Shown here piece by piece: positions 32,266 to 44,600 of a stretch of DNA of 64,000 nt. This stretch comes from Marsupella aquatica. Its lineage: Eukaryota > Marchantiophyta. The notes beneath the pieces were generated by a model that searched no databases, was not told the DNA's origin, and saw nothing but the letters and a program-made list of their open reading frames with translations. The position numbers were made by a program, and so were the translations under genes. Positions within the stretch are counted from its first letter, which is position 1. Every line of letters begins with the position of its first letter. The DNA lies in contig OZ316899.1 in assembly GCA_973895155.1 (NCBI GenBank), forward strand, positions 12,338,001-12,402,000, in the 5' to 3' direction.

Positions 32266-35200
32266 CATATGATATATGTAATGACCCTATTTGTGGTCAT
32301 TGGTACTTATGACACAACTTTGTGCAAAAATGACCCAATGAAGGTCCTAGTACCTCCCGAGAGAGCCCACTCTAGGTTCGTTGCAAAAATAGAATATTCC
32401 TATACCTTTAACCAGCACACACACCATAGAGGGAAGCGCCACTACCACGCCCATTCCATTGGCGTTGCACTACCTCTTGGAGGAACAAACAAATTGCTCC
32501 ATTTGCCTTTGGAACATAACATATTCATCCATGATGGTGCTTTTGGAAAATCACTCCAATGTTATATGACTTGGGAGTGATTTCCCCAAGGTTGCATCAT
32601 CCCTTTAGTAATTGCGAAAACATGGCTCCAAAGTGCTCATGGTGCAACTAGTGGTTGGAGAATAGTAAGTATAGTGTCCTGCACCTATTGGAAAGGTTGC
32701 CAGCTCCATGTAGGGCCCCATGGCAGTCTAGGGCCCACTTCCAGCCCTTATCCCCAAACTGGTCATTTAGGTTGGTCCATAATGACACCATGAGGGACCT
32801 CTGTAATGACCAGCTATGCAGTTATTTGGTCCAAATGACTGCCAATATGACTGTCAAAATGACCCATATGGTAGTCATTGGCTTTAATGATACACCCTTA
32901 CTCCAAAATGACCCAGTGAAGATTACACTACCTATCGGAGTGGCCCATGGCAAATCCTTAGCAATTTAATAGAATATTCCTCACCCAAACGCCAGCACAA
33001 ACATGACATAGTTAAATCGAAGGACAACAACCTTCCACTGGTTTTGCGCTTACTCTTAGAGAACAAGAAAACAACTATTATTTAACTTTGAATGTGGTGG
33101 TATATATCCATGGTGACACTTTTGGCAAATCACTCCAAAGCCGTATGCCTTGGGGAGTGATTTCCCCAAGGTTCCATCATGCCTTAACAAAATGCAAAAA
33201 CATGGCTCCAAAGTGTTCATGGTGCAACTAGTGGTTGGAGAATAGTGAGTATAGTACCCCGCACCTAGTGGAGAGGTTGTCACCTTCATGTAGGGCCCCA
33301 TGGCACACTAGGGCCACCTTAAGCTCCTAGACTCAAAAGGGTCATTTTTGATGGTCCATAATGACACCATGAGGGACCTCTATAATGACCCCATATGCAG
33401 TCATTGTGCACAAATGACTTCCAAAATGACTGCAAAAATGACCCTTATTGCAGTCTTTGGCATTAATGACACACTATTCCTCCAAAATGACCCAATGAAG
33501 ATTACAACACCTACTCACAATGCTCCGACACTATTCATATGCAAAATGGAGTATTCCCCATCAAAACACCGGCACCAACATGGCACAATTATATCACAGG
33601 ATGACAACCTTCCATTGGTGTTGCACTACTTCTTGGAGAGACAAAAAAGGGCTTCATTTGCCTTCGGCACCTATGCTCTGCATCCATGGAGACACTTTTA
33701 GCAAATCACTCCAAAGTTTGTATGACTTGGGAGTGATTTCCCCAAAGGTGCATCATGCCTAAAGTAAACGCAAAAACATGTGTCCAAAGTGTTCATGGCA
33801 CAACTAGTGGTTGGACAATGATGAGTATAGTGTCCCGCACCTAGTGGAGGGGTTCTCAGCTCTATGTGGGGCCCCATGGCACTCTAGGGGCCACCTCCAG
33901 CCCCTAGCCCCAAACTGGTCATTTCTTTTGCTTAATGACTGCACAAGGGACCCCTCAAATGACCAAAAATCCAGTCATTTGACTTATGTGACAGCCCATA
34001 TGACAGATTTAATGACCCTACTTGTAGTCATTGGTACATATGACACCAATTTTTCAGAAATGACTCAATGAAGATTACACTACCTCCTTGAGTGCTCCGT
34101 CACTATTCATTTGCAAAATAGAATATTCCCCATCCAAGCACCGGCACAAACATGACACAATTACATGGAAGGACGACAGCCTTGCACTACTTCTTGCAGA
34201 GACAAAAAAAATGGCTTCATTTCCTTTTAGATAGGATGGTATGCATCAATGGTGACACTTTTGGCAAATCACTCCAAAGTTGTATGACTTGGGAGTGATT
34301 TCCCCAACATTATATCATCCCTTAAATAAACACAAAACATGGCTCCAAATTGCTAATGGTGCAACTAGTGGTTGGAGAATAGTAAATATAGTATTTGACA
34401 CCTAGTGGAGGGGTTGCGAGCTCTATGTGGGGCCACATGGCACTCTAGGGCCCACCTCCAGCCCTTAGCTCCAAATTGGTCATTCATGCTTGTCTTCAAT
34501 GACTGCACTAGAGACCCCCTCAAATGACAACAAGTCTAGTCATTTGAATTATATGACATCCCATATGACCATTTCAATGACCCTACTTGAGGTCATTGGC
34601 ACTTATGACATGACTTTGTTAAAAAATGACCCAATGAAGGTCCTAGTACCGCCAAAGAGAGCCCCCTGTACATTCCTTGCAAAAATGGAATATTCGTATA
34701 CCTTTAAACATTAGACACATCATAGAGGGACGCACGACTCCCCTGCCCATTCCATTGGTGCAGCACTACCTCTTGGAGAACCCCAAAACAACTTTTTTTT
34801 GCCTTTGGATGTGACGGTATGCATCCATGGTGACACTTTTGGCAAATCACTCCAAAGTAGTACAACTTGGGAGTGATTTCTCCAAAGGTGCATCATGCCT
34901 TAAGTAAATGCAAAGACATGTGTTCAAATTGCTAATGCTGCAACTAGTGGTTGGGCAATGATGAGTATAGTGTCCCACACCAAGTGGAGGGGTTCTCACC
35001 TCTATGTGGGGCCACATGGCACTCTAGGGCCCACCTCGAGCCCCTAGCCCCAAACTGGTCATTTGTGCTTTTGCTTAATGACTACACAAGGGACCCCTCA
35101 AATGACCACAACTGCAATCATTAGACTTATATGATTGCCCATATGACAGTTTTAATGACCTTACTTGTAGTCATTGGCATTTATGACGGTCCATTGCTCA

Positions 35201-35845
35201 CATATGACCCAATAAAGGCCCTACCTCCAAAGAGAGCCTGTTTTAGATTCCTTGCAAGGTTGGAATATTCCTCTTCCCTAAACCCGCACCCACACCATAC
35301 AGAGAAGCACGACTCCCTTGCCCATTCCATTGGTGCAGCACTACCTCTTGGAGAACCCCAAAACAACTTTTATTTGCCTTTGGATGTGACGTATGCATCC
35401 ATGGTGACACTTTTGGCAAATCACTCCAAAGTCGTACGACTTGGAAGTGATTTCTCCAAAGGTGCATCATGCCTTAAGTAAATGCAAAGACATGTGTTCA
35501 AATTGCTAATGCCGCAACTAGTGGTTGGACAATGATGAGTATAGTGTCCCGCACCAAGTGGAGGGGTTCTCACCTCTATGTAGGGCCCATGACACACTCG
35601 GGCCCACCTTAAGCTCGTAGACCAAAAATGGTCATTTATGCTGGTCCATAATGACACCATGAGGGATGTCTTGAATGACAACTTATATAGTCATTTGGTC
35701 AAAATAACCTCTAGTATGACCGCTGACATTACCCTTGTTGTAGTCATTGGCATTTTTCAATGACTCTATAATAATGACCGGTGTCTGGAATGACTATTGA
35801 GTATTTTAATCTTGATATCTCTTGGGTTCTTTAATGTCTACAAGT

Positions 35846-36094
35846 AGTCATTTATGCAATAAGTCCATAATGACTGTATGTTATTGTAAACATTGATATA
35901 TCATGATTTTTAGATTGACCTTAAATTTAGTCATTTATGCGACAAGTCCATAATGATAGTATGTTGTTGTAAACACTAATATATCTTAATTTCAAGATTG
36001 ACTCTAGAGTTAGTCATTTATGAGAGAAGTCCATAATGATGGTATGTTGTTGTAAACACTGATATATTCTTATTTTCAGGTTGACCCTAGATTT
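35846..36094. repeat. Three 83-bp tandem repeats near the CACTA end
   Basis: Units start 'agtcattta' at 35846, 35929 and 36012. Each contains 'agtccataatga' and 'gtatgttgttgtaaacact' or close variants. They lie between the 575-bp array and the terminus. Confidence 0.75.
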
Positions 36095-36491
36095 TGTCAT
36101 TTAACACCGTTGGTTAAAATGACGGAAATACATTTTTGTCATTTATCACCGTTGTCCAAAATGACCCAAATAGATTTTTGGTCATTTCATTCATTGTCCA
36201 AAGTGAATATAATGGTGCTAAACACTGATTTATCATTGTTGTTATTTATTGGGTCATTTAGGACATGTGTCTAAATTGACCATTTTAGGAAAATTGTGTC
36301 ATTTTGGTCGCATCAGTCATTACAGACATTAGACAAAATGATGCAAAAGCTATCATTTTGTCATTTCAGTCTATTGGTCATTGTGGACAGTCATTCTCCC
36401 GTCATTCTTTTTGTGTCATTAGAAATTTTGGTCATTGATTCATTTCCGTCATTGGGTGATTGGTCATAAAGGGCCCTGTTTTCTTCTAGTG
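36095..36491 (-). repeat. CACTA subterminal region and terminal repeat
   Basis: The plus strand is packed with 'gtcattt', 'ggtcatt' and 'aatgac' words in both orientations, then ends ggccctgttttcttctagtg. The outermost bases on the minus strand are CACTAGAAGAAAAC. Dense short subterminal motifs are typical of CACTA elements, where the element-encoded protein binds. Confidence 0.75.
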
Positions 36492-36863
36492 CATAAGAGC
36501 AAGGAGAGTTGCAACTTCCTTGTGCTGAACTTGATATGATACCTTTGAAAAGAGTGCATCAACATCTTTGTGCGTATGACCAACCATTAGAAAAGACATT
36601 TGAACAGTTTCAAATACTCCTCTACTCACAAGTTCATTACAAAATGCCATGACAGTCTGGTTTTTGTTATCCTTTGTTGAATTATCCATTTGCAACGTTA
36701 GGTGCCTTGGCAAGGGCTTGAAAGATGGACTGCCTTGTTCCCCATGCATTTCCCCTCCTTGATCCTCACCATGTTGGGTGGAGACCGTCTCGGTCTGACT
36801 CTCGGCTGCATCTTCAGAACCAATATACCTATTCATTGGAATACTCTTTGGTTCCAAATATCC
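36492..36863 (-). pseudogene. Gene X exon 6: DUF7869-like domain, broken by the CACTA element
   Basis: The exon codes LTLQMDNSTKDNKNQTVMAF and then FLMVGHTHKDVDALFSKVS, which match the conserved core of DUF7869, a domain found in transposon-derived plant and animal proteins (D-N-x-x-x-x-N-K-N, then G-H-T-H-x-D-x-D-x-x-F). A likely acceptor is TTTTTTAAG at 36864, in phase with the preceding exon. The frame reads ...TLLALM and then runs straight into CACTAGAAG of the transposon, so the 3' part of the gene is separated from it or lost. Confidence 0.7.
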
Positions 36864-37510
36864 CTTAAAAAATGCAGAGGGGAGGTAATCCATCAGTTAT
36901 CAGTCACCCCCCTTTTTTTCTATAATCTCGGAGACCTCTCCGAGATGGCGACAATTTTTTTTGGCAATCTCGAAGAGCTCTTCGAGATCCCTACCATTTT
37001 TTTGGCAATCTCGAAGACCTCTCTGAGATGGCAACAATTGTTTTTGGCAATCTTGGAGAGGCTCTCCAAGATCCCTACCATTTTATGGCAATCCCAACAC
37101 ACTTCCAGGAGTATGTTGGAGACATGGTAGTTTGTTTGCTGACCATGTGAGAGAGCCTCTCCGACATACCAAGTCACTCCGTTGCCATCTTGGAGAGCCT
37201 CTCCGAGATACCAAGTCTTTTTGTTGACCATCTTGGAGAGCCTCTCCGAGATACCAAGTCACTTTGCAAACCATCTTCGACTTTCCCACTCCATTTCTAA
37301 GACCATCTCAAAGAGCCTCTCCGAGATACAAATACAAAAAACTTGCAAGTGATACACATCACATTCACTTTTCATATATATGGTAATGTGTACACAGCAA
37401 CACTTCATTATTGCTACCTTCTCTAAAGCTAAACCCTGTTGGCCACTACTTTATTATGTTATCTGATATGTGCATAGATTATAAATAATCTTCTTTCGTA
37501 AATTTCCTAC
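36864..37510 (-). other. Gene X intron 5
   Basis: The intron runs from donor CAG/GTAGGA (37510) to acceptor TTTTTTAAG (36864). It contains the palindrome cluster at 36925-37330. Placing the C48 and DUF7869 exons in one gene rests on strand, phase and the shared intron repeats. Confidence 0.5.
36925..37330. repeat. Palindrome cluster 1 in gene X intron 5
   Basis: About eight imperfect copies of a palindrome with 11-base arms (ATCTCGGAGAG and its complement) around one or a few central bases lie near 36925, 36971, 37007, 37048, 37143, 37187, 37229 and 37303, separated by spacers such as 'ggcaacaattgtttttggca'. Some copies change both arms together: ATCTCGAAGAG with CTCTTCGAGAT, and ATCTTGGAGAG with CTCTCCAAGAT. 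Confidence 0.85.
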
Positions 37511-37616
37511 CTGGCTGCCATCAAAATCCATAGGAGCATCTTGACTTATGCGCTCTGCACAGTTAAGGATAAATACCCCACAATTTACACTATCTTCTTG
37601 TGATAGAAGGCCTCAC
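37511..37616 (-). pseudogene. Gene X exon 5, 3' half: C48 protease catalytic cysteine
   Basis: Downstream of the gypsy insertion the frame continues SQEDSVNCGVFILNCAERIS to donor CAG/GTAGGA. The Q-x5-C-G-V-F pattern fits the catalytic Gln and Cys of C48 (Ulp1/SENP) peptidases; the Cys codon is 37580-37582. Together with the His and Asp coded at 52464-52466 and 52413-52415 it would complete the active site. Confidence 0.75.
37612..37616. repeat. Target-site duplication of the complete gypsy element, left copy (CTCAC)
   Basis: CTCAC directly precedes TGTGGTGCG at 37617 and recurs at 52268-52272. Removing the element and one copy restores a continuous reading frame across the C48 exon, apart from one TGA. 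Confidence 0.93.
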
Positions 37617-40600
37617 TGTGGTGCGTCCCATGGCACCCCAAACCCAAGAAACCTCCCGCACAAGCCGATTCCCGCAGGTTTCGTCCTCGACGAGGCCGTT
37701 TCCGCGGATTAGCGGCATGGGACGTTGCTAATCTCCTCTACTACTACGATTAACATTTTACACACATATACTGGACAGATCCTTCATCGGGTCATGAGAT
37801 ACTTAGCCGGCCTATTCTAGGCCCTCCCTTGTATTCCTCTCCTGGTCTTCCATTAGGTATGTTTGGATTCCGCCGCCGGAATGATCCCCAATTTGGCTTG
37901 GTTAAGCCGCTAAGACCTCTCTCAGCTCAACACATCCATCTCTCACTCCCTTGCTACTTCCCTTCATTGATGTGGGCACTCTTCACACAAGTTAATGCGA
38001 CACACAAATAGCAAAATGACTCCTTCTGACTGAGTTATACCATGCACTTGCCATACAAACAGTACATCTCATACACAAGCTCTGCGAACTAAGCCGTGAG
38101 GCCAACTCTATTCAGTTCTTAGGTATGAGGAAACATGAATATACACAAGGGTCACTGTATAACTAACCGAGAGCTTCTCTTACTACTTGATCCCAGCCTT
38201 GCTGGTGCAACTAGAAACTTGCTAAAGAAGAGGCCCTGAACTCCCCGCAGCCCAGGTACTTATCTTGGTTGTGGATCTGCCTGATTCCTTGCAGCGTAAG
38301 CCTAATCTACTTATTGTAATCTACCTATGTACAGCGAGGCAGGAGCACAAGTGTCGCCCTCACTCGTGGATCCGCAATCCCACTAATCTAAGTGTCAGGG
38401 CCGTCTCCTGGTCCTGATCCTTAGTCTAAACTTGGAGATCAGTGCCCGCCCTGCCCACTCACGCCTCCTACCTCCACGTCCGCCCTCCCTAAAAGGGACG
38501 GCTCCCTTACACCGTCACGACCCCGGTGGCTGGTCCTCAATGGACGCCCCCAACGCTTCCTCCGCAACCACTGTTGTTGGTCCGTCCTCTGACAGATTAC
38601 CTGCCCCGGACCGAGACAACTCTTCATCGGACTGACTGGGTCCACCCTCGGCTTCGGCCTCATCATCGGCCACGGCCTCCCCGACATGTTCTAGTGGAGG
38701 ATCTGGTACCTCGGCTTCATTACTAGTTGTCCCGGCCTCGGCCTTGCCATCCCCACTTCCTAGGACTGGTGGATCCACCGTCGTGCCGATGTCGGAGGTT
38801 GGTGCCGGGTTTATCTTCTCGGTCACAACGGCTTGAGAAGCCGTATAACTCTTAGACCTAGAAGGTTTTCGCTTTTTCTTCTTCCCTATTTCGACAGCCA
38901 GTTCCTTCCCCTTGCCACTTACCTCCGGCACCGGGGTGAGTGTCTCGGCTTGTCCTTTGGCCAATACTACCCCTGGTAACTGGGTTGCCCCAATTGGAGT
39001 TGGACCTGATGAAGCCAAGCATTTAAATACTGCGGCTTGTTTCTTTAGCCGCTCCGTTTGGTTGTCGGCCCGCCGCTGTAGGTTCTCCATCTTCCTCGTG
39101 ATTTCCTCAAACTCCTCCTGGGTCTCGTCCAGGTCCTTGCACGCCTCCTCCAGCTCCTTTTTGGCTTCCTCCAATTCTTTCTTTAAGGTAGCCCTCTCCT
39201 CCTGGGTTTCTCTTAGCTCCTTGTCGAGCTTTGCTATGACCACAGACTCCATCTTATTCATCTTGGCATAAGTCTGGTCGAGCTGGTCGTCCTTTTCACG
39301 TAGGTTGGCCTTGAAGCTGGCCGTCAGGGACGCAAGCTCCTACTGCAGCGCAATAATCCCTTGATAGGATTTCCCTAACTCTGCTTCCTTCTGCTCAAGG
39401 GCTTCGCGGATATCTTCGAGCTCTCCTTTCAACGCCCTCTCCCTTCTCTGAGTCTCCGCCATGGCCCGGTTGTTGGCAGTTAAGTGGGCCTCCTCTGTGT
39501 CCCTTAGCTCCCGCTTCCATTTCTCTCTTTCCTTGACTACGCCGGCCAACTCTCCTTGGGTCCGAGTCAGTTTATCTTTGATAATCTGATTGTCAGACTG
39601 AGTGGTATCCAACTGCCCCTGCATGATGTTTAGCTCATGCCGCTTAATCCGCAGCTCATCTTGGGCTTTCTTGGCCGCCTGCAGGACTTCCACCTTGGCT
39701 TCCTTCTCCCTAAGCCGTCGGATGTTGCCGTTGTTGGTACCGTTGCCGTTGCTGGTACCGTTCTCTCCTTCTCCATCATTTTCAGCAGATTCTGCATGCC
39801 TGATTGCTGCATCGGCAAGTCTTCTTTCCTTGGCCAAAACACCTGCTCGATTGTAGGACTGACAGGCTGGTTGGGCTCTTCTGTTGCCGGCCTCTGCTCC
39901 GGAACCTCCTCCGATGCCCTTGCCGATAGGGGAAGTACTGGGGCAAAGATTTGACTTCTGGCATACGGGCACAACAGCGGCATGTGATAGCCAAGCCGGG
40001 ACACGTTTCCCACGCCGATCACCTGTTGTTCCTCCTTCAAGATTTTCTTCAGTTGGTTGAGGAGGTACCCGTTGTAATCCCAGCTTGGGTCTGGCCTTTC
40101 TGCCAGGTAGACCTGAGCCTTGCCGATCTCTGTCCTCGGCAAGTTACAATGCATGGTCACCCACAAGAAATCGATCATCTCTCCGATGTGTGGGTTGGTG
40201 CAGGTGTTCCGAAAGAAGCCATTCTTCGTTGATGGTCCTGGGAACGACCGGAACTCCTTGTCAGGTAAGGTCTTCCTGGTATCAACCTTGGTCTTATTAC
40301 CCATCGGCAAGCCAAACACCTCGGCAATCACCCGGGGAGTGAGATAGAAATCCTTCCCATACACCCTCGTGGAATTGGTCTCGGGTTCCCATGATCCCAC
40401 GAATTCTAATAAGTCTGAGTCTGGCAGCTTCGGCTTCAGCCATGGTAATCTTACAAAGGCTTCCAAGCCGGATCCGGCCATGAAGCCCTGGTACTTCTTG
40501 GTCTGCATGGCCGTAAAGCATGCATCCTCCTCCCTTGCAAAATGTAATTGCACTTCCTCTGGTAGGGTCACCGCCCAGCCTTTCCAGGTGTCATCATTTG

Positions 40601-41461
40601 TTGGAATAATATTGATGGGATCGACCTCCTCCTCTTTGGCTTCTCCTTGCCTCCTGTTCTGTTGCTCTGCTGGTTTCCTTGGTGTCGCCGACCTCGTTCT
40701 TTTTGTCGGGGTGGCCTCTTTGTTGTTGTTTCCTTTCCTCTTCATCTCGGCTGCCGTGGATGTTTCTCCTAGCATAGTTACCTTTGTCCACCCTTCCGTG
40801 CTACCCTTCAACTCCCAGTGCGCGTCGTTGCAGCGGTTGATGGCTTCCCAAATGCCGACGATTCTGTCTTCGCAAAACAGAAGGTCATCGAGCTGATTGG
40901 CAGTAGGAGTCCACAAGAACTCGGCCTTGATGAGTTCTCCTCCTAAGAAGGCAGACTTTTGCAGCTCCCACAATCAAGCGAGCTCCTGCCGTTCTCGAGC
41001 TGCTCTCTTCGATTCTTTGTCCTTGTAAGTCCCAATGTACTCAGTTGCCCATTCGAACAGGCATCCCCAAAAATGTGCCGCTTGATTGACGTTGCTCATA
41101 CCCTCCTTGACTCGATCGTTGGTATCTGTTCCCACCCAGAGTGCTTGCCTAAGCAGCTGATAGTATTTGGCCTCCCGTAGTCGTCTGCTCAGTTCGTGCT
41201 TGCAAATGAGCCACTATTCCTCGCGAGCGGTCCTTACCCCTCTCCTCCTCTGGTCTTCCCTCCCGTTGGTCACCCCTAGCCGCCGACGCTTAGCGCGTCC
41301 TAACCCTAATCGTGTTCTCTCCCCCGGCGTCCTTACTTCCGGCCTCGGCCCAAGTTCCATAGTCACCCTTAATTGTTTATATTTTCCTTGTCTTGTTACT
41401 ATACTAAGGTGTTTCCAGGGTACACTCCTGCTTTTACCATGATTCCTGGCTAGGCATCACA
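37617..41461 (-). repeat. Gypsy 3' LTR (copy D), internally deleted
   Basis: Both LTR ends are present (TGTGGTGCGTCCC and ...TAGGCATCACA). Relative to the 5' LTR it lacks about 850 bp: at about 39723 the sequence jumps from 'ctaagccgtcggatg' to 'ttgccgttgttggtaccg', joining the coiled-coil start to the Ala-Thr repeat. Elsewhere the two LTRs differ by a few percent by eye. Confidence 0.92.
38515..41360 (-). pseudogene. LTR-encoded coiled-coil protein relic in the 3' LTR
   Basis: The ATG is at 41360. The pieces are 40973-39630 (447 codons; globular domain, joined by the deletion to coiled-coil sequence in another frame), 39972-39340 (210 codons) and 39261-38515 (248 codons; end of the coiled coil and tail). 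It is a shortened derivative of the frame seen intact in copy F. Confidence 0.75.
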
Positions 41462-41474
41462 TAGCTCCCCACTT
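41462..41474 (-). promoter_or_regulatory. Gypsy polypurine tract
   Basis: On the minus strand AAGTGGGGAGCTA directly precedes the LTR start TGTGATGCC. This position and composition fit the primer for plus-strand synthesis and confirm which end is the start of the LTR. Confidence 0.8.
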
Positions 41475-44400
41475 AATTGTGAAGCGTCCTCGCGAACAAC
41501 TTCATCTTCGTCCATATAGTATTTCTTGAGGCGGTCGTAATGGATGCAAACTGGGTAATACAAGATCTCCTGTGTGAATACTAACTAGTTTCAACCTTTT
41601 ATCATACCGCTGCTTCATGGTATTCTGTCTATATTCTACTGTCTCGGCTGAAATCATTCTTGCCTCCTCTAAAGATTCTAACCTATATTCTCACTCCTTT
41701 AGGCTTTCTTCCTGTGAGGTTCTCCCCTCAATTGTAACTTGAAATGTAGGGATCTCAAGTTGCATGGGTACCAGGGCTTCCTGTCCAAAGGTTAAGAAAA
41801 AAGGTGTATGACCGGTAGTGGATTTATAGGCTAAATTGTAAGCAAAAATAGCAGCAAACAATTTATCATCCCAATCGATTTTGTTCTGGGCTACAGTTTT
41901 GTTTAATATTTTTCCTATAATTCCATTGGCTCGTTCTGTCAACCCGTTTGCCTTTGGGTGGTAGGGAGTAGTAGGCCTATGTCTAACTAAATACTGCTCA
42001 TTTAAACGACTAATTATATCATTCAGAAAATGGGTTCCTCTATCACTAACTAATTCTATGGGTGCGCCATACCTGGTGAAGATCTGCTCATACATAAATC
42101 GAGCCGTAGTAATTGCATCATCCTTTGTTGCCGGCCTGGCCTCTACCCACTTAGTTGCATAATCCGTGGCCAAGATTATGTACTTGTTTCTTTGAGGATG
42201 GGTCAATGGTTTCAGGGGTCCGATGTAATCAATACCCCACTTCTCAAATGGTGCCAGAGGTAGAATAGGGTGCAGTGGATGTCTTGTGGACGCCCTTGAT
42301 CCTCCTGCTCGTTGACAAGGATCGCATTGTTTGATAAATTTATAGACATCTTTGTGCAAGGTGGGCCACCAGTAACCGGCATTTAATATTTTTTTAGAAG
42401 TGGTTACTGGAGCGAAATGTCCCCCGGCCTCCTCTCCATGCATAGCTCGTAAGACTTGTTTTACCTCTCCCTCCTCCAAACACCTTTGAATCGTGCCACT
42501 GATTCCATGCCTGTGTAGCATGCCCTTGATGCACTGATACTGTCTGAACTTCCGCAAAAAGACTGCGGCTTGCTCTCGGCTTAGCCCGGGGTATAATCTG
42601 GAAGTGCTGAGAAATTGTAAAATCTCAGGGTACCATGTATCAGCTATTTCCACAACAAATAGCTCCTCGTTGGGAAATCGATCGTCGATGCAATCCATGG
42701 CAGGTTCACCTGTGATCCTTGAAAAGAAGTCGGCATTGGCGTGTAGCTTTCCCGACTTGATTTTTGGCTTGTAGTCAAACTCCTGTAATAGCAAAATCCA
42801 TCTTGCTACCTTGCTTGTAAGGTCCGACTTATTTACTAGGTACTTTAAACTTTCATGATCAGTATGAAAGATTACCTTGTACCCTAGCAGATAATGCCTA
42901 AACTTTTTACATGAATAAATGACTCCTAATGCTTCTCTTTTTGTGGTGGAGTAGTTTTGTTCGGCATCGGCAAGCTGGCGGCTTGCAAAGTATATAGGAT
43001 GGTCCCTTCCTTTCTCATCTAACTGACTTAGTACTGAGCCGATACAGAAGCCTGAGACATCTCCAAAGACATGAAAATCCTTGTTCCAGTCTGGTGCTAT
43101 CATGACTGGGGCCTCTACTAACATCTGCTTTAATTCCACCACCGCTGTCACTCGCTCTGGTGTGGGTTCGAAGTCTGCACCTGCTTTGAGCATGTTGGTT
43201 AATGGTAAAGCTAGCTTGGCAAAATCCTTGATGAACCGGCGATAATAACCAATGCAACCCAAGAAGGATCTCACATCCTTTATGTTCTTAGGTTGCATGA
43301 TATCTAGCCACACTGCTAGCTTACCCTTATCAATCTCAATGCCCTTTTTTGATACCTTGTGACCTAGTAGCACACCTTCTGTTACGCCAAAAAAACATTT
43401 ATCTGGGTGTAACTTGAGGCCTACCTCTCTGCATCTCATGAAGGTTTTCCTAAGGTATTTAGCATGTTTTGATGCCTTCCCAAATACTGCAAAGTCATCA
43501 ATGAAGATTTCCATGAATTTTCTCAAGTAGTCATGAAAAATGTTCACCATTAATCGTTGGAACATAGCTGGTGCGTTACAAAGTCCAAACGGCATACGAT
43601 TGAAGACATAGATCCCCCATTCCGTGATGAAGGGTGTCTTGATTTGGTCCTCCTGCCTAATCCTGATTTGGTTATAACCAGAGTATCCATCCATGAATGA
43701 GTATAGTTCATAACTGGCTACCATGTCTAGTACCATATCAGTAAACGGTAAAGGAAAATGGTCTTTTAACGTAGCCTCATTCAACTTCCTGTACTCCTGA
43801 CAAACCCGGATCTTTGGTTTACCATCGGGTCCAGCTTTCTTGGGAACTATCACAATTGGAGACACCCAGTCTAAATGCAGGACTGGAGTGATGAATCCGC
43901 CTTCCACTAGTTTATCGATTTCAGCCTTGACCATCAAAGAATACTTAGGGTTCATCCTTCGAATCGGTTGTCGAAATGATTTGGCCCCTAACATGAGATC
44001 GATTCGGTGTTCTCCTAGTTTTGGGTCTACTCCCTTCAAATCTTGGTGACTCCATGCGAACACATCCTGAAATTCAATTAGTAATTCACTGATCTCTTTC
44101 TCAAGCTCAGGTGCTAGATCCCGCCCCAAGTTCAGTTCCCTTCCTTCTCCTAAGTCTAGCTTCCGGTATTGCCGTGCTTGGATCATATTAATCTGCTTCT
44201 TCAAATTCGGGTCCAACTCGACTTCCAGCCTCTCCAGTCTCATACCTCCATAGACTGGAATCTCGGCAGTACTAGCCGAGTTGGTTGACTTAATTTCTCC
44301 CTGGTTCTCAACAGACTGTTCCCTTGCCGTTCTGCTTGGTTTTGAATTGGTTGTTAGCTCCCCGTCCTGACTCGGCTCTGGTTTCTTCCCGTGCATCTGA

Positions 44401-44600
44401 TCTATTCCTGCTTCCTGAGGGTCAGGCCATCGTGCTCTTCCGGCTTCTAGTAGGGCCTCAATTTGTTCTGCCCTTGTGATCGGCTTGTAAGCCGATCCCT
44501 TGGTATTTAATTTGTTGCCGATGATAGACGGCGTTGTGGATCCTGTCGGCTCTGCCACAACGCTCGAGAAAAATCCACTATCTCTGATGTAGCTCCCCAC
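41475..44600 (-). pseudogene. Gypsy pol: reverse transcriptase, RNase H, integrase
   Basis: A 969-codon frame runs from 44600 to a TGA at 41691-41693 and stays open for about 70 more codons after it. RT occupies about residues 200-430 with FMDGYSGYNQI, MPFGLCNAPAMFQR and FIDDFAVF (usual form: YIDD). RNase H has FHVFGDVSGFCIG (usual core: DAS) and HTDHESLKYL. Integrase has an HHCC finger ending CDPCQRAGG, then the acidic triad in WGIDYIGPL, LVSDRGTHF and ANGLTERANG. No chromodomain was seen. The relic at 4711-4909 has CAA where this copy has TGA, so that stop is probably secondary. Confidence 0.85.

Larger units (their letters stand above)
26140..35760. repeat. Tandem array of about 575-bp units, seven copies, split by copia
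   Basis: The marker word caaatcactccaaag (or close variants) recurs at 26531, 32547, 33126, 33702, 34265, 34853 and 35416. After removing the copia insert (5,433 bp plus one 5-bp duplication), the spacings are 578, 579, 576, 563, 588 and 563 bp. Each unit also holds 'gtgcaactagtggttgga', 'ccccaaactggtcattt' and 'aaaatgacccaatgaag'. ATGACC/GGTCAT words are very dense. Subterminal repeats of CACTA elements bind transposon proteins in known systems; these much longer units may be an amplified version. Confidence 0.8.
19079..36491 (-). mobile_element. Truncated CACTA (En/Spm-type) transposon with nested copia
   Basis: On the minus strand the element begins at 36491 with CACTAGAAGAAAACAGGGCC, typical of a plant CACTA terminal repeat, directly after ATG in a broken exon of gene X. 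Inward lie motif-dense subterminal repeats, a large tandem array, EDM2-like PHD exons and a TNP2 transposase. The other end is missing: the transposase is cut near 19079 by a fusion to LTR copy B. A 3-bp duplication (CAT at 36492-36494) is expected for CACTA but cannot be verified with one end lost. A copia element sits inside it at 26833-32265. Confidence 0.8.
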
